Shown in pieces: positions 26,224 to 33,756 of a DNA stretch of 42,404 nucleotides. The position numbers and the translations under genes were made by a program. The notes under the pieces are model-generated. The model ran no database searches and was not told the origin of the DNA. It saw only the letters and a program-made list of their open reading frames with translations. Within the stretch, counting starts at the first letter, position 1, and each line of letters starts with the position of its first letter. Where the stretch lies: assembly GCA_003163855.1 (NCBI GenBank), contig PLRJ01000219.1:1-42404 (forward strand). The letters run 5' to 3'. This DNA comes from Bryobacterales bacterium. Its GTDB lineage: Bacteria > Acidobacteriota > Terriglobia > Bryobacterales > Bryobacteraceae.

Positions 26224-27648
26224 GTGGCCAATCGTAGATCGCTGCTTAAGTTTCTGGGTCTGAATGGGGCGGTCTTTGCAGCCGCCCCATCCCAGCTACC
26301 TCTGCCGCCAACCGCCGGTTCAGGCCAGGTGGATCGGATTGCCAACGAATTGCACGAAGCTATTGGAGGCTATGAACTAGACGATTCCCATTGTCATGCC
26401 TCGAACAGTGGCCTGGCTGAGCTAACACCAAGAGAATTTCTCATCCAGACTTCGTTGGCCGCGCTGCCTCGCGCTTCCTATTTCCCAACTGGTGTGTTTC
26501 AACGATGGTCCGCCGCAATAGGTGACGAAAAAGCTGCGCTCGATCGTCAATACGGCATCGACAAGAAGCTCGATGAAATAGTATTCAACGCCCGCGAGAG
26601 CATTTTTATAAAGGCTCTTACCAAAGAACTTGCTGGCTTTTTGGGGTGCGCTCCGAAAATTGAGACGGTAGTCGCTGCTCGTAACGAGCGGGCTCGCGGA
26701 CTTTATCCGCAATACATAAGCGATCTGTTCAAAGATGTGCATCTGACAAACGCGATGGTGGATACCGGATGTTGCGACGGCATAGGGGCCGAGGGGTCCC
26801 AAGCCTATGCTGCGGCTATTCGGCCCTGCACGATGCGCGCCATTTCAAGGATCGATACCATTCAGAACGCTTTATTCCGCCACGACCTGTCGTTCGATGA
26901 ACTGGAGTCGCAGTTTATCGCGAATGTGCGCAGCGCTTTGGATGGCACAGGGAACTTCGGCTTCAAATCGTGGGGAATGAAATGGCACCAGATGGAGCGT
27001 CTTGGAGTGGTCAAACCGCGCTATGATTCATCGTCAGCCAAGCAAAGCTGGGAAGAGTATAAAAGCCTTCGGGGCAAACCAGCGGAAGACCGTGAACAAG
27101 AGGCCGACCGAGGCCGAACCCTGAAAGAATACTTCCTGACAATTGCGTTGGAAGAATGCATGAAGCGCGATATGCCCATGCAGATTCATGCGGGCGACGG
27201 TGATGCGCCTGGTGTTCTGCTGCGACGCCAAAATCCTTACAATCTAGAGGAATTCGTCCGGTTTGATCGCGATGGGGTGATGCGAATGCCCAAGCTGATC
27301 CCGATCCACGCCGGCTATCCGCTGGTAGGACAAGCCGCCTGGATGAGTCATCTCTACACGAACTGTTATTTCGAGACTTCGTTGATGAATCCAATAATTC
27401 ATCAAGGTCTGGAACGGCGTTTTGGAGAGATTCTGGAAGCAGTCCCTATGTCCAAGATTCTTTTCGGCAGCGACTCGTGGTCAGTTCCCGAAAATAACTG
27501 GCTGGCTGGACGATGGGGCAAGAGGTACTTAAGCCGCGCGTTGGCGGTGTATGTAAAAGAGGGCAGCCTTACCAGGGACGAGGCGCTGGAAGGTGCGCAG
27601 ATGATGCTCTACAAAAACAATCGACGCGTGTATAACTTACCCGCCTAA
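26224..27648 (+). CDS. exported metal-dependent amidohydrolase (amidohydrolase 2 family)
   Basis: The protein has 474 residues starting with GTG nine bases after the receptor stop. It begins with a Tat-like leader, MANRRSLLKFLGLNGAVFAA. The TIM-barrel metal site is readable: His56 and His58 in DDSHCHAS, His322 in MQIHAGDGD, His362 in PIHAGYPLVG and Asp417 in FGSDSW. This pattern fits the amidohydrolase_2 group, whose members hydrolyse or decarboxylate small ring or amide substrates; the reaction is not predictable. Residues 70-190, between the first metal motif and the barrel core, form an unusually large insertion. The ribosome site is weak, so coupling to the receptor is likely. Confidence 0.85.
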   Translation: MANRRSLLKFLGLNGAVFAAAPSQLPLPPTAGSGQVDRIANELHEAIGGYELDDSHCHASNSGLAELTPREFLIQTSLAALPRASYFPTGVFQRWSAAIGDEKAALDRQYGIDKKLDEIVFNARESIFIKALTKELAGFLGCAPKIETVVAARNERARGLYPQYISDLFKDVHLTNAMVDTGCCDGIGAEGSQAYAAAIRPCTMRAISRIDTIQNALFRHDLSFDELESQFIANVRSALDGTGNFGFKSWGMKWHQMERLGVVKPRYDSSSAKQSWEEYKSLRGKPAEDREQEADRGRTLKEYFLTIALEECMKRDMPMQIHAGDGDAPGVLLRRQNPYNLEEFVRFDRDGVMRMPKLIPIHAGYPLVGQAAWMSHLYTNCYFETSLMNPIIHQGLERRFGEILEAVPMSKILFGSDSWSVPENNWLAGRWGKRYLSRALAVYVKEGSLTRDEALEGAQMMLYKNNRRVYNLPA

Positions 27649-27670
27649 GCGCTAGAATACCTACAAGTTG

Positions 27671-28801
27671 ATGTGCGCTTGTTGCCTGCTATTGCTCGCA
27701 TGGCTCCCTTTTCTGCGGGCCTCGCAAAACGAAACGGATCTGCAGGCCATCGAATCTGCCAGGCACGTTCTCCAGGAGCGGCCTGATTCTGAAAGCAGCA
27801 CTTTTTCGCTTGCCTCCCTCTATTTAAAGGTTGGCCGCAATCAAGATGCGATTCAGCTCTTGCAGAGTTATCTCCAATCTCAGCCGATGTCGGCGAAGGC
27901 GTTGCGACTGCTGGCCACTGCTTACCTCAGAAAAGAAGATTATGCGGCGGCAAAGGAAACTGCGGAGAAGGCGCTGAAGGCCGGCACAAGGGATTCAACG
28001 GCGGTGGAATTGCTGGCCATGTCGGAATTGGGCTTGCAGGAGTCCGATGCCGCCGAGCGCCATTTTCTAGAAGCATTGAAGCTAAATTCAAAATCTATCG
28101 AAGCGAATTATCAGCTCGGGCTGCTCTATACAAAACAACACAAAGCGCTGAATGAGGCGGTTCGCCTACTGCAGACCGCACGCAGAATTCAGCCGGATCT
28201 TACCGGTATTGATACCGCCCTTGGAGCCGCTCTGCTGGGCGCGGGCAACGTTAGTCAGGCGGTGGATGCTTTGGAAATCGCAACCAAAACAGCCGCGAAC
28301 AAACCGGAATCGTACTATTTGCTGGCCACTGCTTACCGCCGGCTGAATCAACCGGAAAAGGCCGACGCAGCGCTTGCGTCATTCAACGCACTTAAGAAAG
28401 CGGACGCTGACCGACGGGCTCGCGAGATGCGCGGCAAGGCCGATTATGAGGAAGGCGTCAATCTTTTATCAAACTCCGATCAGTTAGAACTGGCTTACAC
28501 TGCTTTGTCCAAAGCGCTGGAGGAACTCCCTGACTTCGATGCGGCGTACTATCGCATAGCGCAGGTAAGCTATTTGAAAGGCGATCTTCCCGAGGCGTTG
28601 ACTTCGATTCGTCGAGCAATTAAGCTGAACCCGTTTGAACCCGAATATTATTTCGTGCTTGCGCGCTGCCTGCAGGATAACGACTCCAAGGCCGCGTTGG
28701 AAGCTATCGATAATGCGATCAATCTGCGGCCTGGAGTTCAAGACTTCGAGGATTTGTCGCGTGAGTTGAAGTCAAAGTTGACTGCCAAGCCGCCTGCTTG
28801 A
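27671..28801 (+). CDS. exported TPR-repeat protein
   Basis: The protein has 376 residues from the ATG at 27671 (a TTG one codon earlier is equally open). A hydrophobic leader (CLLLLAWLPFLRAS) is followed by about eight to nine tetratricopeptide repeats filling the rest, for example SFSLASLYLKVGRNQDAIQL-like units, ALRLLATAYLRKEDYAAAKE and ANYQLGLLYTKQHKALNEAV. TPR arrays mediate protein contacts. It follows the amidohydrolase by 22 bases and closes the receptor operon. Its last 64 bases overlap, in the opposite direction, the end of the CRTAC1-like gene. In Acidobacteria TPR and FG-GAP/UnbV proteins are often neighbours, so they may act together. Confidence 0.85.
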   Translation: MCACCLLLLAWLPFLRASQNETDLQAIESARHVLQERPDSESSTFSLASLYLKVGRNQDAIQLLQSYLQSQPMSAKALRLLATAYLRKEDYAAAKETAEKALKAGTRDSTAVELLAMSELGLQESDAAERHFLEALKLNSKSIEANYQLGLLYTKQHKALNEAVRLLQTARRIQPDLTGIDTALGAALLGAGNVSQAVDALEIATKTAANKPESYYLLATAYRRLNQPEKADAALASFNALKKADADRRAREMRGKADYEEGVNLLSNSDQLELAYTALSKALEELPDFDAAYYRIAQVSYLKGDLPEALTSIRRAIKLNPFEPEYYFVLARCLQDNDSKAALEAIDNAINLRPGVQDFEDLSRELKSKLTAKPPA

Positions 28802-30459
28802 CCTTCGGTAATATGCTTTAGCTGGTTGGCGGGCACGTTCGGGTAGGTTTCCATTCTGCCCGAAGGCCAGCGGATTGTGAGCCTTTCGGCCGAACGCGCG
28901 CTCCCCAATCCGAAGTGCAGGCGCAGATCGCTGGCCGAACAATAGCTGGTGCCTCCCATGATTTGCGCTCGCTGCACTCTTCCTCTGGCGGTTAGCGTCA
29001 CCTCCGCGCCAATCGCGTCGCGATTACTTTTGCCTGTGCCTTCCAATTCCAGCGTGATCCAGTTTCCGCCCATCGTCCGGTTACGCGCAATTAAGGGAGG
29101 GCCCACGTTCTGACTCACTACAAAATCGATGAAGCCGTCGCCGTCCAAATCGCTCGTTGCCAGCCCGCGGCCAAGAATGGGCTTGCTGAATGGTTCTCCC
29201 GATTCAGCAGAAACGTCCTGAAAGTGCCCCACCGATGCTTCCTGGAATAGCGACAGCAACTCACGGTAAGCCACGCGCGGATGAAATACCGCAATATTGT
29301 CTAATATGTGGCCGTTCGCTACTACTATCTGCGGCTCACCGCTGTTATTGAAGTCTGCAAACTTCACGCCAAATCCGCTGCGCAGGCTCCGCTCGGCTCC
29401 AAGGCCGGCGTCGATGGTACCGTCGCGGAACAAAGCCTTCCCCAGGTTGCGATATAAGCGATTTAACTCGTTATCCAGGTGAGTTACGTAAATGTCTGGC
29501 GCGGTCTCACCGTCAAGATACTCCGCATCGACTCCCATGCCTGCCTCGGCTTGGCCATCCTCGTTGAACCCTACGCCGGAAGTTAAACCGGTCTCTTGAA
29601 ACTTGCCGTTTCCAAGGTTGCGGTAGAAAAAGTTCATCGCGCTGTCGTTGGCCACGAAGATATCGGGCCAGCCGTCGCCATCGAAGTCCGCTAGCACCAG
29701 GCCAAGGCACTTCCCGTCGGCGCTCTTAAGACCTGCTTGTTCTGTCACATCCTGGAAGCGGCCATTGCCTTGGTTGTGATAAAGGCGCACTCCCGTTCCT
29801 TTATAAACATCTGGATGGCAATAGGCTCTTCTGCCACTGGCGGCATCACCACAGAAATGCTGGTCGTCCCATGAGAAATCGTCAACGTAATTCGCAATGA
29901 CCAAATCGAGCAATCCATCATGGTCAAAGTCGAACCAGCCGGCGCTGGTGGCCCAGCGGCCATTGTTCTCTACTCCTGAACTGGCGGTGACATCGCTAAA
30001 CGTGCCGTCCCCGTTGTTGTGAAATAGAACACTGCGCGGATAGCCAGTCAACAGCAGATCCGGCCGGCCATCATTGTCGTAATCAGCCACCGCAACGCCC
30101 ATGCCGTAAGTGTCGAAACTCCCTGTCAAGTGGGCCGCTACGGTTCGATCTTCAAACTTGTTGTTCCCGAGATTGCGGTATAGAGCCAACCGGTTGTGGG
30201 TGGATTCGGGCGAGCCAGGACGTCCACCGCCATTTACGAATACCAGGTCCGGTCGGCCATCGTGATCATAGTCGATGACTCCGACGCCCGAACCCATGGT
30301 CTCAATCATTCGCTTCTCGGGGCTGGCGCCATTTTCCGCGGAGAATCGTATTCCAGCGCTGGCGCTGATGTCTTCGAATGTGATTTGGCGCGCGGGGACT
30401 GCGCCGTGAATGAGCATGGCGGCAAATAAGGCACAGATTCGCCAACGCCGCCGGCCCAT
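28738..30459 (-). CDS. secreted FG-GAP/VCBS and ASPIC/UnbV (CRTAC1-like) protein
   Basis: The protein has 573 residues from the ATG at 30459; a longer frame to 30525 runs into the upstream gene and was rejected. It has a signal peptide (RICALFAAMLIHGAVPA). Six integrin-like Ca-binding repeats are seen: DYDHDGRPDLVFVN, DYDNDGRPDLLLTG, DFDHDGLLDLVIAN, DFDGDGWPDIFVAN, a degenerate DFNNSGEPQIVVAN and DLDGDGFIDFVVSQ, forming a propeller. The C-terminal ASPIC/UnbV domain includes GAEVTLTARGRVQRAQI and the terminal region LTIRWPSGRMETY. It is extracytoplasmic, with a probable binding or adhesive role; no catalysis is known for the family. Its ATG overlaps the stop of the amidohydrolase gene (TAATG), so the two are co-translated. 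Confidence 0.92.
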   Translation of the reverse strand: MGRRRWRICALFAAMLIHGAVPARQITFEDISASAGIRFSAENGASPEKRMIETMGSGVGVIDYDHDGRPDLVFVNGGGRPGSPESTHNRLALYRNLGNNKFEDRTVAAHLTGSFDTYGMGVAVADYDNDGRPDLLLTGYPRSVLFHNNGDGTFSDVTASSGVENNGRWATSAGWFDFDHDGLLDLVIANYVDDFSWDDQHFCGDAASGRRAYCHPDVYKGTGVRLYHNQGNGRFQDVTEQAGLKSADGKCLGLVLADFDGDGWPDIFVANDSAMNFFYRNLGNGKFQETGLTSGVGFNEDGQAEAGMGVDAEYLDGETAPDIYVTHLDNELNRLYRNLGKALFRDGTIDAGLGAERSLRSGFGVKFADFNNSGEPQIVVANGHILDNIAVFHPRVAYRELLSLFQEASVGHFQDVSAESGEPFSKPILGRGLATSDLDGDGFIDFVVSQNVGPPLIARNRTMGGNWITLELEGTGKSNRDAIGAEVTLTARGRVQRAQIMGGTSYCSASDLRLHFGLGSARSAERLTIRWPSGRMETYPNVPANQLKHITEGQAGGLAVNFDFNSRDKSSKS

Positions 30460-31718
30460 TAGTTGGTGTGTGTCGGGAAGCCCTTTGTCTTGTCTGACAC
30501 CACCGCGCCGCCCTTCATAACCCACCGAACGTTCTTAAGCACTACCTGAATGTCGGTCATTGGGTCGCCCTCAACAGCCACCATATCGGCGAAGTATCCA
30601 GGGGCAACCGAGCCAAGCTTATTTTCCATGCCTAGCGCCTCAGCTGCATTGACCGTTGCGGTTTGCATTGCCTGTTCGTTCGTCATCCCCATCTTCATGA
30701 ACCACGTCAATTCACGCATATTCAGGCCGAAACCATTGTAGACGGCATCGGAACCGACTAACATCCTGGCGCCCGCTTTATAAGCTTTCTGTGCCGTGAT
30801 GAAATTTCGATGGATGTAGTCTTCCAGATTTTCCTTCGCACCCGCAGGGAACTTGTAAGTGGTTTCAGCATTCTCGACGTAGTACTCATTATGGTCGATG
30901 GTCGGGACGTACCAGATCTTCTTTCTTACTAATTCAGCAATTGTCGCGTCATCCATGTCAGTCGCATGTTCCAATGTGTCGCATCCGGCTCGAATGGCAT
31001 CCCGCGCGCCAGCAGGACCGTAGGAATGGATTGCCACTTTGTGCCCTTCCGCATGAGCCTCGTCCACCACCGCCTTCATCTCTTCATAACTGACAGTTTG
31101 ATCGCCGGTGACATTATCAAAACCGCCGGTTGACCCGAAGATCTTCACCCAGTCCGCGCCCGCCGCTATGGTTTCTTTCGTTGCTTTGATCTGTTCGGCA
31201 ATCTTTTCATCCATAGTGGGAATCTTCGGCAAGCCATGCAGGCCCCTGCCTGAGACGAACAAGCGAGGACCAACGAACGCGCCCATATTGATCAGATCGC
31301 GAAGATCGAAGTCGGCACCTCCCGCTGCGTTCAAATCGCGCAGCGTTGTTACTCCAGCCTCCAGCGCCTTCATTCCGTTTCTCTGAGAAAGCACCACAGT
31401 AATAGCTTCGCGGCGAGGCTTCTGACGCCTTGCGTCTATGCTGGTGTCGCCATTCCAGTAGTAAGTGATATGCGTGTGCATATCGATCATGCCTGGAATG
31501 CCAGTGTATTCGCTTAAGTCGATGGTCTCCATACCGGCGGGAATCGGGCCGTTGGCGGTAACACTCTTAATTTGGTCGCCGTCGACGATAACCACGGCGT
31601 GTGCAATCACCTGGTGGCCATCCCATAGCTTTCCGAATTTGATGGCTTTGCCGGTAGTCGCCGCATGTAAGCAGCAAGTCAACAAGAACGCTGACAAAAG
31701 TGTGATTCGTTGAAACAT
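30459..31718 (-). CDS. exported amidohydrolase, imidazolonepropionase/prolidase-like
   Basis: The protein has 419 residues, with AGGAG seven bases before the ATG at 31718. A signal peptide (ITLLSAFLLTCCLHAA) indicates export. Metal-site residues are His81 and His83 in GMIDMHTHI, the lysine in DWVKIFGSTGG (probably carboxylated), and the histidines in KVAIHSYG and TLEHATD, with the Asp of VGSDAV: a full binuclear amidohydrolase centre. Relatives include Xaa-Pro dipeptidases and imidazolonepropionases; exported members usually act on peptides or amides. It is the first gene of a two-gene unit with the CRTAC1-like protein and is divergent from an exported amidase. Confidence 0.92.
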   Translation of the reverse strand: MFQRITLLSAFLLTCCLHAATTGKAIKFGKLWDGHQVIAHAVVIVDGDQIKSVTANGPIPAGMETIDLSEYTGIPGMIDMHTHITYYWNGDTSIDARRQKPRREAITVVLSQRNGMKALEAGVTTLRDLNAAGGADFDLRDLINMGAFVGPRLFVSGRGLHGLPKIPTMDEKIAEQIKATKETIAAGADWVKIFGSTGGFDNVTGDQTVSYEEMKAVVDEAHAEGHKVAIHSYGPAGARDAIRAGCDTLEHATDMDDATIAELVRKKIWYVPTIDHNEYYVENAETTYKFPAGAKENLEDYIHRNFITAQKAYKAGARMLVGSDAVYNGFGLNMRELTWFMKMGMTNEQAMQTATVNAAEALGMENKLGSVAPGYFADMVAVEGDPMTDIQVVLKNVRWVMKGGAVVSDKTKGFPTHTN

Positions 31719-31903
31719 AAAATCTCCTGGCTGCAGTTTTCCCAGATGCAGAGGTCTTTACCGCTGGTGTTGTCGTTCGCGAATGAGGACTCTCAGGATA
31801 GCGCAAAGTAGCCAGCGATAGATGAACTGCAAGGCTTTACTGTCGCGAATTGTTTGAGCCGTGTCTTGGATTGAATGAACAATTGAACAAAGTTAACACT
31901 AAT

Positions 31904-31933
31904 TTGACAGTGAAGAGGTCCGGATGCTAATGG
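31904..31933 (+). promoter_or_regulatory. candidate promoter of the amidase
   Basis: A consensus TTGACA (31904-31909) lies 18 bases before a weak TAATGG (31928-31933). The -10 overlaps a CTAA-type motif (31927-31946, CTAATGGTTCCTAATACCTA) shared with other upstream regions here, so an alternative sigma or a regulator may use this site. Confidence 0.3.
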
Positions 31934-31968
31934 TTCCTAATACCTAAAAAGAGGGAAGTGATCTCAAC

Positions 31969-33588
31969 ATGCCAGATGGACCGATTGAGCGAGAGATGCA
32001 GCAGCCTGGTGAAATGAACCGCCGCGACTTTATTCTGAGAACGGCCGGCGCCGCGGCTGTCGCCGTTTCAACCGTTCAATCGCCGGTTGCCGCAGCGACG
32101 ACCGGATCTGACGATCTTGCGAAGCTGACCGTGGCGGAAGCATCCAGAAAGATTCACTCAGGCGAAATAAGCTGTACCGAACTTACCCGCGCCTGCATTG
32201 ACCGCGCGCAAGTTTACAACACAAAAGTGAACGCTTTCATCACGTTGATGCACCAGGAAGCGCTGGCGCAAGCCGAACAGCTAGACGCCGAGGCTAAGAA
32301 GGGTAAGTTTCTCGGTCCGTTACACGGCATCCCGCTGGCGTTGAAGGACAACATCGATACGGCCGGCACCAGGACCACTGGAGGAAGTGCCGTCTTTGAA
32401 GATCGAGTACCTGACGAGGACGCGTTTGTCGTGCGCCGGTTGAAGGCGTCCGGCGCCATTATTCTTGCGAAAGCTAACTTGCAAGAATTTGCGATGGGTT
32501 CTACCTCGGTTTCCACTTACTTCAGGCCGGTGCGAAATCCCTGGGCTCTCGACCGTATCTCGGCAGGTTCATCTGGAGGTTCAGCGGCGTCCTTGATTGC
32601 CGACATGACAATAGGAGCGCTGGGAACTGACACCGGCGGATCCGTGCGCATGCCAGCCGCCTACTGCGGCATTGTCGGTCTGAAGCCGACTTACGGACTT
32701 GTCTCAATCGGGGGAATCATTCCGCGCACCTATTCGCTTGATCATTGCGGGCCAATGACCAAGACGGTGGAGGATAACGCCATGTTGCTCAACGCGATGA
32801 CTGGCTATGACAAGTACGATGTGGCTAGCGTCGACCATCCGAGAGAAGATTATGTGGCGGCGATGAAGCAACCGGTTGGCAGTATGCGCCTGGGGATTCC
32901 GCGCGCTCCCTTCTTTGACTTCCTCGATCCTGAAACCGAGAAGGCAGTGAATGAAGCTATTACTGTGCTAGCCAGCTTGACAAAGAGCGTCAACGATATG
33001 TATCTTCCACCGCCGGGCAAATACTCGCGCGCTTATTTCGATGGCGAGATCGAAGCTTTCCATTGGGAGTGGTACCAGCGCAAGGCAGGCAGCTATTCAT
33101 TGAACCAGCGGCGGACTATTGAGGCAGTCCATAAGCGGCTGAATGATACCGATACTGAGAACTGTTCTTCGCGGGTTGTGGACTATATTAATGCGCAATG
33201 GGAACTGCAACGGCTGAGAAAGACCATCGACGATTCTTTCGAGAAGTTCGACTTGGTCGCTTTGCCAACCATGCGGGTTTTGCCCAGCACGATCAATGAA
33301 GCTCTTGCAAGAGAAGAGAATGCTGGAGGAGGCGGGAGAGAACCGTTTGAAAGTTCCAACTGTGTCCCATTTAATACTTTTGGCATTCCTGCCATATCGC
33401 TACCCTGCGGCTTCTCTGCCGGCGGATTGCCTATCGGTTTGATGATTGCCGGACCGCGCTTCTCTGAAGGACGGGTATTCGCCTTGGCAAATGCTTATGA
33501 GAAAGCGACGGAGTGGCACAAACGGCGGCCAAAATTAAGCCCAGATATGAATGTTCCACCGATCAAACGCAAGGACGGGGAATCTTAG
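31969..33588 (+). CDS. exported amidase of the amidase-signature family
   Basis: The protein has 539 residues. A twin-arginine leader is visible (NRRDFILRTAGAAAVAVS); the ATG at 31969 is used, and the ATG at 32014, directly before the leader, is an alternative. The Ser-cisSer-Lys triad is intact: Lys126 in LALKDNIDTAG, Ser201 in SAGSSGGSAAS and Ser225 in TDTGGSVRMP, with the 24-residue Ser-Ser spacing found in fatty acid amide hydrolase. The family hydrolyses amide bonds, as in GatA, FAAH and many catabolic amidases; the missing GatB/GatC context and the leader make a tRNA role unlikely. It probably releases ammonia from an amide in the periplasm, close to two exported amidohydrolases. Confidence 0.92.
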   Translation: MPDGPIEREMQQPGEMNRRDFILRTAGAAAVAVSTVQSPVAAATTGSDDLAKLTVAEASRKIHSGEISCTELTRACIDRAQVYNTKVNAFITLMHQEALAQAEQLDAEAKKGKFLGPLHGIPLALKDNIDTAGTRTTGGSAVFEDRVPDEDAFVVRRLKASGAIILAKANLQEFAMGSTSVSTYFRPVRNPWALDRISAGSSGGSAASLIADMTIGALGTDTGGSVRMPAAYCGIVGLKPTYGLVSIGGIIPRTYSLDHCGPMTKTVEDNAMLLNAMTGYDKYDVASVDHPREDYVAAMKQPVGSMRLGIPRAPFFDFLDPETEKAVNEAITVLASLTKSVNDMYLPPPGKYSRAYFDGEIEAFHWEWYQRKAGSYSLNQRRTIEAVHKRLNDTDTENCSSRVVDYINAQWELQRLRKTIDDSFEKFDLVALPTMRVLPSTINEALAREENAGGGGREPFESSNCVPFNTFGIPAISLPCGFSAGGLPIGLMIAGPRFSEGRVFALANAYEKATEWHKRRPKLSPDMNVPPIKRKDGES

Positions 33589-33656
33589 AAATGCAGACAT
33601 TGCAATGCAGCCTGGTGAACCGCAACGTTCAACCGAGTACTATGCGAGGATACGAA

Positions 33657-33719
33657 CTAAGTACCACTGGGGCCGTTAGGTACCCCGTCAGCTAATCCGT
33701 AGTTAAGTACCTTACTAAG
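33657..33719 (+). promoter_or_regulatory. cluster of TTAxGTACC-like repeats upstream of the giant gene
   Basis: CTAAGTACC (33657-33665), TTAGGTACC (33676-33684) and TTAAGTACC (33703-33711) lie in the same direction, followed by TTACTAAG; AGTA-CCT-TACT makes a local dyad. The cluster lies 38-100 bases before the ATG at 33757. It looks like multiple operator sites, or an unusual promoter, of the giant protein gene. Confidence 0.4.
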
Positions 33720-33756
33720 TTGATTCTCATACATCCGGGCTCATACCCTACATTAC

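Noticed and set aside
30460-30525. Longer start for the CRTAC1-like protein
   Set aside because: It would overlap the amidohydrolase end and hide the signal peptide that begins at 30459.
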